Made by a program: the position numbers and the translations under genes. A stretch of 64,000 nucleotides of DNA. Source: Enoplosus armatus (lineage: Eukaryota; Chordata; Actinopteri; Centrarchiformes; Enoplosidae). The notes under the pieces are model-generated. The model worked only from the letters and a program-made list of their open reading frames with translations, was not told where the DNA came from and did no database searches. The stretch is taken from contig NC_092200.1 of the NCBI RefSeq assembly GCF_043641665.1, forward strand, positions 19,799,423 through 19,863,422. The letters are read 5' to 3'. The stretch's first letter is position 1, and every line of letters starts with the position of its first letter. Positions 56,285-64,000 of the stretch are shown here, piece by piece.

Positions 56285-56895
56285 CAGAGTGATGATCTCC
56301 TTGTTTCTGGGCTGCCTTGCATGATTCGCAGTTCGAAAAAGCCCCTATTCATGCAGCCCCTCAGTTCACCCTTGGTCTGACACAAGCTGTTTGAGCTCCT
56401 GTCTCTTTAAGGCCTCCCCCTCCCTAAAAGCCCACTTTCTTCTGATTGGCCAGCTCCCTGCAGCCTACGGAGGGTTAACGATACTCTATAATAGCAGATG
56501 ACGCATTACAAGCTGCGCCAATGGTATGAAATGGTGTACACTTCCTGTCTCCTAAGTGGGCGTGGTCGCCTCCCCACCGCCTTATTTTGCCACTCTGTCT
56601 AATAATATGCGTGCCGCGAGCAGATGACAGCATAAGGAAAGGTAGAAAAAAAACTGTTGGAAAGGGAGCGTTCAGAGTAGTCTGAAACCTGAGCTTTCGA
56701 CTCACGGGGAGGGATTTAAAAAAATTTTTTTTTTCTACATATGTTTACCTGTAATTTCCCCCCAGGGGATCAATAAAGTATTTCTGATTCTGATTCCAAT
56801 TATTTGGCAACTTTGGCAACCATTAATATGAATATCCAAAACATTTTGCATATGACAGAAAGCAAGGAAAGCATAATAGGTCCCTTTAACATGAC
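56285..56895 (+). repeat. dispersed teleost repeat, copy B, split by a LINE tail
   Basis: CTGTCTCTTTAAGGCCTCCC, AAAAGCCCACTTTCTTCTGA and a TTGGCCAG block match 15,655-15,760. The end AGCATAATAGGTCCCTTTAA (56,869-56,888) is the usual end of this family. The LINE-type tail at 56,715-56,800 lies inside it. Confidence 0.5.
56715..56800 (+). repeat. LINE 3' tail, copy C
   Basis: AATTTCCCCCCAGGGGATCA then ATAAAGTATTTCTGATTCTG. It is the same tail as at 27,826 and 31,386 but in plus orientation and much shorter, as expected for a heavily 5'-truncated retrotransposon insertion. Confidence 0.65.
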
Positions 56896-57027
56896 AATAG
56901 TTCAGAAATTATTCATCTGTGATCATACTGCTCCACACTCCTCCTCCTCCAGTACATACTTCACTATACCGTACCATCACTGACCAACCTTGTCCACAAT
57001 ACCAAATAAGCCAACATATTTACAAAT

Positions 57028-57668
57028 TGTGAGGAAGCACCAACTCCCTCACCAACTATTTGCTTAACCCCCTCTTTGGTTAAGAAAGGTGGAAAGAATT
57101 CTCATATACAATTTTCTTTCTTTTCTTTATTTAATTTATGGTTTCAACATTCATTTAGAAATATATACATACATTATTACATCATTAAGATTTTCTTAAG
57201 AATATATTAAGGCATGCTGGCAAAGCCATAACCTGTTTGAGTCCTTTGTGGAGGCCATCTTGTGCTGGTGCTTAAAGAGGAAGCACGCCTCAACTATAGC
57301 CCTTTTATGTGGTGTATGAAGTGGGCGGGTTCTCCAATTTGATTGGTCAAAGGATGTGTGATAAATGACAGTGCTGACCTGATAGGCCAGTTTGAACTGG
57401 CAAGGCGGGCCTCATACTATAAATGTGAGTGCAATGAGAGAGAGAGGGACTGGTTGAGGAAGAGCAGCACCAGAATTGTTTGAGCGGTGAATGAGTAAGA
57501 AGTGTTTTTTTCTAACTCTCTTTTGTTTCATTTTTGTTTGTTTTTCTTTTGTTTTTTGGAGACTGAATAAAAGTCTACCAAATTTTTTCAGCATAACTCC
57601 CTGCCTGTGTGATGTTTTTTTGTCCTCCATGAGTCTCACCATGCTTCCCTGCACCTCACCTTGCAACA
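57028..57668 (+). mobile_element. solo LTR (641 bp)
   Basis: It starts TGTGAGGAAGCACC and ends CACCTTGCAACA, with TG...CA termini inside the short TGT...ACA inversion. It is flanked by a 5-bp direct duplication, CAAAT (57,023-57,027 and 57,669-57,673). Inside, an inverted CCAAT-type word (GATTGGTCA, about 57,341) precedes a TATA box (TATAAA, 57,418-57,423) and a polyadenylation signal (AATAAA, 57,566-57,571), a correct U3-R-U5 order on the plus strand. No internal retroelement sequence or second LTR follows, so it formed by LTR-LTR recombination. The family is unidentified; a 5-bp duplication suits Ty3/Gypsy or Bel-type elements more than most vertebrate ERVs. Confidence 0.82.
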
Positions 57669-57673
57669 CAAAT

Positions 57674-58904
57674 CATTGGCTAATTATTAAGTATGTTAAA
57701 AAGCACAGATGTTGACCATTAGTTCACTGTCAGAAACTTAAAAATGTGTACAGCTTCTGTGCGTTGTCTCCACTGTTGGCAGAAGAGACATTTACATTTT
57801 TATATCACGTTTTCCCAACGTATCAAAACAGAAGAAAAAGCAATAAACATTGATATCATACCATATTAAAAATGCTGATACACATTCAATCACGCCTCAG
57901 CTAAGAATGGTGATGACAGTTGACATGGTTGCTGGTTGTCATAGTAACGTAACGTAAGTGAGTTTTCCAAGCAAGGAAAAAGCGATGGAGAGATTTTTTT
58001 TTTTCACTGTGAATAGAGCTCAAAGACATGCGGACACATCTCGGCCATTAACGCAGTCTGAGACAAACAAACCTGAGCTGGCCAAAAGAACTAAAACAGT
58101 GTACAGTAGAAGCGGCTTGGCTGTCCATCACCGCTCTGCTCCATCCACAGGAAGAAAAATGGGGGCAATGGCGTGAAGTAAGCCCAAGAGACAAAAGAAA
58201 ATACCCTCTTCAGCCAACAAAGATATTGAATAGTTCAAGCGAGTTACAGTGGGAAATGAAATACAATGAGTCAATGCATAATGGGCATGCAAAAGATAAA
58301 ATGTGGGCTAATTGTAATTTGAACAGAACAAAAGAAACAAATGGAGCAAATTAGCACACTGAATTTTTTACTCATTGTTTAGTTTGAGTTCAATATTTAT
58401 CTGCACAGCAACGTAGCACATCATCTTTTTTGATGGAGAATACATGATTATGGCATTTACCTCTAAGCAGGTTTCGTGTATGTGGTGCGTAGTACAGGAA
58501 AGTTGGAAAAAATAGTAGTAGGGGGTAGTAAGTATGCTCTTGAAAAATTGTGTGCTGTTGATGAACACGATTCTCCCTCAACGCGACGGATAAGGTAAAT
58601 GGTCAAGAGCTCACATCTGAGAGTTTTTTTATTAGTATTAGTATGAAACGTTTCATAATGTTGTGTTCAATGTATAACAAGACTAAATATAACATGAACG
58701 CAGCATTTCCTTTGCCGTGTACTGGTTCTGTCAGAAAGAGCAGCTATGACTCATAGCCTAGCAACAGGCTCAACAGCGACACTTTAATTGACACACATAC
58801 AGACGAATCAGTGTTGAATTCAGACGTGTTCTGCTTTGTTTATGTTTTTATATTGGGTTAGGAGGTTATAACCAATGGGATAGATCAGGATAAACGGCAG
58901 TGTA
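57674..58904. other. no recognised feature
   Basis: No gene or repeat recognised. A 72-codon plus frame (57,958-58,176) is Lys/Arg-rich without a motif. Confidence 0.35.
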
Positions 58905-59012
58905 TGCTGAAAACCGGGACATTTTAGTGTTTTACAGATATCTGTCGGGACTTGGGACACCCATCTTGAAACCGGGACAATCCCGGACAAACCGGGACGT
59001 CTTGTCACCACA
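58905..59012 (-). repeat. transposon-end fragment with GTCCCGG repeats
   Basis: Four CCGGGAC words and related CGGGAC/CCCGGAC words occur in 90 bp. The minus strand begins GTGACAAGACGTCCCGGTTT, like the ends of a hAT-type family in fish (GTGACCAGACGTCCCGG). The other end is not found. Confidence 0.35.
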
Positions 59013-61294
59013 GGCTAACAATCATTGTTAGTGTCTAAACCCTAGCGTTAGTAATTAGTACCAGGAACATGTCGGTCAGATAACAACTATATGTAAACAA
59101 GCTGCCCGTAGGAACATGATGGCATACGTTGTTTCCATCTCTGGCCAACACCATGTAGCGTGTTTATTAACATTATCGGTTGCTCGGTTCCCACACCATA
59201 TTGGCTTGAATGAATAAGCAATTGGACTTAACACAGGCTCAACAGGCCTTTCTAGTTAATCTTCAAATTTTTCCATTTCAGCAATGCCAATGGAGCCAAC
59301 CCGCCTCATTACATAGGCAATGACGTCACTCCAACATGGCAGCGCGCTAGCTATCTAGCTAGGTAGAAATTAGGGTTTTAACAGCTTTTTTTTAAATCCA
59401 ATTTTAGGCAAGGTGGTTTTTCTAATATACTAGAAATATACACTGCCAGTGCCAAAAACATGCACGTTTCATGTCCTCCTAAAAACTGTGTTGGAATTTC
59501 TGGTCTGGGGGTGCCTAAAGTGGTTCTAGACCTAGTGTGTAAATGTATGACAAATGTATTCCCAGCAATGTGATAATGTGGCAAACAAGACCAGAAGCAC
59601 TCAACTGGACTGCATTCAACAATTGGATGTTGAAAACTGGGTGCTGGATCCTAAATGTGGTAAAAAAAAAAAACTACAACTTTTTAATGTTGCCACATGA
59701 ACGTTTCGGGCAAGAGGTATTCTGGTGACCGCAACCAGCACCACAAGTACATCCCAACAGTGGGAGCCACAACCTTTTCAGGCACAGAGGCACATGTACT
59801 AAAACATGAAAAATACTAAAACATGAAAAGCCAAGGAACCACAAACCAAATTATATTCACTTCATAGAAAACAACGAGCCGGAAAGAACAGTCCCCTTGG
59901 GAATGAGGGTATCAAGGAACTGTATCCAATATGCCTCCCTTTGGAGAAGGATACCACCTCTACATGTAGTTCACTCAGGCTGTGGTTATGACTATTAGCC
60001 ACCTATGATTTATCGTCATGATTACGAATAACACTTGTGTACACAGATCCTGGTTTTTAACTCTTGTTTTCCTAAAATAATACAAATTACATGGGCAATA
60101 CAATGGGTAAACCCCATATTTAGTGCTACACCTCACCTTAATGTCCACACCAGACTTGGGATGGGTGAATTGATTGCCCTTGATCCTTAATCCTTAATCA
60201 TAGAATAGCAGTGCATACAGTTATGACAAGAAAAAAAAATCCCACTTGGGATCTGAGACAGGCAAATCTGACTTCACTAGGTAATCACATAAATTGGAGA
60301 ACCTCTAATAAAAGTGATTCGGCAAAATTTTAAATGGACTTTGCAATTTGAGGGTAATTTTTCGATATGCACCAGCATCTACTCAGTCCTTGTTTGACTG
60401 ACAACAAACTGCAAGCAATGTAGGCCATCATGAACTAAAGCCAAACAAGAAAACTGCTTCTTCAATAAAGTGCCAACTAACCTTTGTGAAATAAATCCAC
60501 CTGGACTGTGGTTACACCCTCCACTCTCTCATCACACTTGTAAACAACTTTACAAATTCAAAACTGTAAGGAGCCCTGGAAATCCTGGACCCCACTCTGG
60601 GAGCTTCCGATATAGGCAACATCATCAACTATGTCTTGGTGGCATGCACACTCATACACACTCTGTCTCTCCCTCCCAGTGCCGCAAACACACCCCAATC
60701 CCATTTGATTTCTCCCCTCAGGAGTGGGGATAAATCAGCAGGTTTGAACCTGGCAGTGTCGGTCCAAGAGTTTTCCCTCTTGTCCTGTTCTACTTCCAGC
60801 TCACAGTCTGTGTTCATAATGGAAACTCAAGCTAGAATGGAGTCTGTCTCTCTGCATACTCAAACATCCATTGCTGATTGTGTGTGTGTGTGTGTGGGGG
60901 GGGGGGGGGGTGAAATGCCACCACTGAAGCGTCAAATTCCTATGAAAAATGGAATTCCTTCAAATAGTAAAGCATGTTTTGGGTTACCTTTGACTTGAGG
61001 CACTTTGCTCTTTTTCACTCTTCTGATTGCACTTTCAATGTATTCAGATTTTTAGAGGAGTTCTTAAAATCAGTGCCTGCAGGTACTTTGAAAAGCAAAA
61101 CAAAATCAACACTAAACACTAACATGGCCTATATTGTAAGCTTCACACAAGAGTTCTTAACTAATTGAGTACCCCCCAAGTGTTCATTTCCACTCATATT
61201 CCTCAATGAGAGAATTGCTTAGTTTCATTTTACTAATGCTTTAAAAATTCACACAGCAACAAAACCTTGCAGGGTAACATAACATCTAAAGCAA
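59013..61294. other. no recognised gene
   Basis: About 2.3 kb with only simple repeats, including an imperfect tandem pair near 59,795-59,830 (ACTAAAACATGAAAA twice). The 120-codon plus frame at 60,636-60,998 reads through the GT/G tract and is not a gene. Confidence 0.35.
60879..60910. repeat. (GT)n poly-G tract
   Basis: Eight GT units running into 15 G. Confidence 0.95.
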
Positions 61295-61940
61295 AACAAA
61301 ACAGAGCTCATGGTTGTGGCTTCCAAGGCCCTGCTACAGAAGGTTAGGAGATCTTCTCCTGGACGACTGCTCCATCTGCCCATCCCCTGAAGTCCGCAAC
61401 CTGGGTGTCAGTTTTGATTCCACCTTCTCATTCTAGTCACACATCAAATCCGTTACCAAATCTGCTTTCTACCGTCTAAAAGGCATCTCTAGACTCCGGC
61501 CATCACTCACAGACTCAGTGGCAGAGACCCTCATTAATGCCTTCATCACACCCTGTCTGGATTACTGCAACAGACCCCTGTCCGGGGTGACCCACCAAAT
61601 CCCTGGACAGGCAACAGTATGTACAAAACTCAGCTGCCAAGGTTCTCACCCGCACCAAGCCCTGGGAGCAGGGATCACCCCCACCCTCATCCACCTCCAC
61701 TGGCTCCCTCCATACCTTGCCCCCCAGTACCTGTCAGACCTCCTCTACCCCTATACCCCATCCAGGAACCTGCGATCCTCGGACTCAGGTCTGCTCACCA
61801 CCCCTAACACCCACCAGCAGACTTTAGGAGACAGAGCTTTCAGTGTGGCAGCCCCCGCCTCTCTACCGACAGAGATCCTTCTAATGTAAAGCATCCTTGG
61901 GTCCCCTGAAAGGTGCTATATAAATGCAAGGTGCAAGATG
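61295..61940 (+). pseudogene. L2/CR1-like LINE, 3' end
   Basis: The plus strand reads VRNLGVSFDSTFSF, a stop, and then SHIKSVTKSAFYRLKGISRL, ETLINAFITPCLDYCN (the 'LDYCN' block), TLIHLHWLPPYLAPQYLSDL, RNLRSSDSGLLTTP, GDRAFSVAAP and the end PTEILLM. This is the whole post-RT C-terminal region of a fish LINE. Next come AGGTGCTATATAAATGCAAG and short GTGCAAGATGCAAG repeats, the typical L2 3' tail. At least one stop and two frameshifts (around 61,600 and 61,700) are visible. The truncation point is near 61,295. Confidence 0.8.
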
Positions 61941-62759
61941 CAAGGGAAATGTAATTGCTGCTTGGATTATATTCTGCGGCAACATTTTTTTTCCAATCCA
62001 GTTAGTAATGACATCTTTACCCCTAATGTCCACTGAATGTGCTGCGTCTTCAGAAGCAGAGCATCTTCAGCAGCCACATTTCCAATATCTATAATAATAT
62101 TTTTTTTTTGTATCTTACAAGCATTCTGAATGCACATTTGCTGCTCACTTATGATCAATATAGCATCTACTTTGTGACTGTACTTTAATTACTGGTTGCA
62201 GCATGCCCTCTGATCTGATCATTTTGTGGGTATCTCCTATATAGTTTCACAGACTTTAGAGGAAATGTGACTTACACAAAAGAACTGAACAGAAAGTCTT
62301 GGTGTTCAGTATGTAAGCAAAGACTAAGTCAAGGACTAATGGAATGCACTGAATACTAATTTCAAGTAAACTGCCAATAAATAAAAGGCATTTATATACA
62401 TTCACAAGTGAATTTCAGGCTTCTGAGACACCCCAGCTAAAATGGACTCAGTTGTAAAGTGAAGAGAGCAGAGAAAAGAGCCTTGAGTGGGTTACCCTAA
62501 ACCGGCTCACAAATCCAGTCAGTGGGCATTGGCACGCTGGCTGGAATGGCAGCAGATCATCTCAGGAAACAGTGGAAATTGGGGGGGGGGGTTATACTGC
62601 AGAAAGGAGGCCAGGGTAGATGATTGAGTGTCCAAAGCAAAAGACTCTGACACCAGAGACAGGAGTTCACATATTACTGTAGGTTTAGACTGCTAAAATG
62701 TGCGGTTTTGGTTAAATATAGAATAAGACTAAGAATCTACAGCCATGCTAGTGGCTCTG
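61941..62759. other. no recognised feature
   Basis: No gene or repeat recognised apart from the G run at 62,581-62,591. Confidence 0.4.
62581..62591. repeat. poly-G tract
   Basis: 11 G in a row. Confidence 0.9.
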
Positions 62760-63390
62760 TGAGGCTGTACTCAATGCTAACATCAGCATGATAACATGCT
62801 CTCAATGACGATGTTTACAATCTAATGCCTGGCAGGTATGTTTACCACGCTCACCGTCATAAGTGTAGTGTGTTAGCATGCTAACATTTGCTATTTATCT
62901 CAAAACAACTACAGCTGAGGCTAATGGGAATGTCATTAGTTTTGCAGGAATTTGCTCATAAAGCAAAGTATTCAATTTTTGACCCGATGGTGACACTAGA
63001 TGAAAAGTCAGAAGTTATTACAATTCATCCTGAGGGAGACGTGAATGTCTAAACCAAATGGCAACCCATCCCACAGTTGTTGAGATGGTTCACTTCAAAC
63101 CACAAATGTCAACCTTACGGTGGTGCCAGAGGAAAAGTTGGGGGATCGCCAAAGTCATTAGGAAGGCGTCGTTAGGGACCACGAAAGTCTGTACAAAACT
63201 TTGTGTTAATCCATCTAGTAGATTTTGAGTTATTTCACTGGATAAGTGAAAATTTTGACCTGCTTCTGGCGCTAGAGGAAAAGTCCGAAGGATTCATCCT
63301 CTAGGGATGATGAAGGTCTGGAAATCTATCAGCAGATAGTTGTTGAGATATTTCAGTTTGGCTGACCGGCAGATTAACATCTCTCCCAGA
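62760..63390 (+). repeat. dispersed teleost repeat made of tandem units
   Basis: A leader (GCTAACATCAGCATGATAAC, then TTAGCATGCTAACATTTGCT and AGCTGAGGCTAATGGGAATG) is followed by about three diverged units starting near 62,995, 63,131 and 63,279. Each opens with (G)AAAAGT and contains an ATTCATCCT or equivalent block, a GA(A/T)(G/T)GTCT block and a TTGTTGAGAT..TTCA block. Related copies are at 38.1 kb (inverted) and 31.35-31.73 kb. Confidence 0.65.
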
Positions 63391-64000
63391 CTCACCCACA
63401 CTACTAGCCCCACTAGTCACACTAGTCTTGTGCTTCAAGTCAGCATTTGACACGACCTTTTCCAAACCTTAAGCGCTTTGAGTTGCCTAAACCATAAATT
63501 GTCCGTCATGCTTTAGTTGCCAGAATAATGTTTTGTGGGGAAAATACACAAAATACATTGACAGTAAATTTGCAGAAATGTTCAATATGAAAACTTCCTT
63601 GTAAAACATGTAATCCATTACATTTCCGACAACGGCTTTGCTAATGGAAATTAGTTACGAATGTACATTATAGGAGGCAGGCCTGAGTCCCATTTGGTGT
63701 CACGTGGTTTCATTTTTTAGTCACCACCTCGTCCTTAAGTGGTCAAAGCTGTCAGTGTTATGGTGCAATTAATTTTTACTGCACCACATTCTTATGAAAA
63801 TACCTTGAAATAAACAACTCTCTTCCTTGGGGATATTGAAAGGCAAGACATCAAAGGAGTGTGATGCACTGAAGGTGAGCACACTCCTCGCATTAAATAA
63901 TACAGCTATAAAGATCAAAATTTAATGCATCTCCTACTCATCAAGACTCATTTGTGATTTAAAGCACTTCTAAAGGAATAAAAGCAGCCTAATTTCAGAA
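63391..64000. other. no recognised feature
   Basis: No gene or repeat recognised up to the window edge. Confidence 0.4.

Noticed and set aside
58820..59011. 63-codon minus-strand ORF
   Set aside because: It overlaps the CCGGGAC repeat array and has no motif.
60636..60998. 120-codon plus-strand ORF
   Set aside because: It reads through the GT/poly-G tract (CVCVCVGGGGGG) and has no family match.

Overview
This window looks like gene-poor DNA from a ray-finned (teleost) fish, probably a percomorph. The evidence is the mix of dispersed elements: several Tc1 transposons with TA target duplications, many 5'-truncated L2/CR1-like LINE remnants, a fish-type L1, hAT MITEs with 8-bp duplications, tRNA-derived SINE fragments, a decayed Ty3/Gypsy pol, a solo LTR and many CA/CT/poly-C tracts. 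The species call rests on recognising repeat families from memory, not on a search. I found no host protein-coding gene that I can name. No bacterial, phage, plasmid or CRISPR feature is present.

Layout. 0-12 kb: a CpG-rich patch (390-700), a LINE 3' fragment, a 541-bp Tc1 miniature element (1599-2139), a long stretch without recognised features, an L2-like reverse-transcriptase remnant (5.7-6.6 kb, minus), an unexplained transposon-like ORF (7.5-7.8 kb), possible orphan exons (9.45-10.5 kb) and a LINE tail (11.2-11.5 kb). 12.4-14.0 kb: a Tc1 element with long IR/DR ends and an uninterrupted transposase. 15.6-17.3 kb: a poly-C-bearing repeat and a decayed Gypsy pol interrupted by another repeat. 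17-29 kb: mostly featureless, with small LINE and SINE pieces and a promoter-like ETS/YY1 patch at 24.4-24.6 kb. 29.5-30.8 kb: a second, different Tc1 element with an uninterrupted transposase. 31-39 kb: nested dispersed repeats, LINE fragments and an odd short repeat ORF (35.6 kb). 40.8-42.3 kb: a third Tc1, broken by nonsense codons, a deletion and frameshifts. 43-52 kb: the densest transposon block, with LINE fragments, a hAT MITE (44.5-45.2 kb), a LINE holding a SINE (46.7-48.05 kb) and an L1 (48.5-52 kb) carrying a hAT derivative (49,064-49,758) and a second repeat. 52-64 kb: simple repeats, a solo LTR with 5-bp duplications (57,028-57,668), an L2-like 3' end (61.3-61.9 kb) and a tandemly built dispersed repeat (62.8-63.4 kb).

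How it fits together. The window is largely a record of successive insertions. The hAT element inside the L1, the SINE inside the LINE, the repeat inside the Gypsy pol and the LINE tails inside two other repeats give a relative order of events. The two features most likely to retain function are the Tc1 transposases at 12,795-13,814 and 29,619-30,650. The most unusual structure is a 53-bp near-perfect palindrome inside the hAT derivative, which looks like the scar of the event that deleted its transposase. I did not find a convincing undescribed biological system; the best leads for host function are weak exon and promoter signals near 9.5-10.5 kb and 24.4-24.6 kb and repeat-free, AT-motif-rich stretches that could be conserved non-coding elements.
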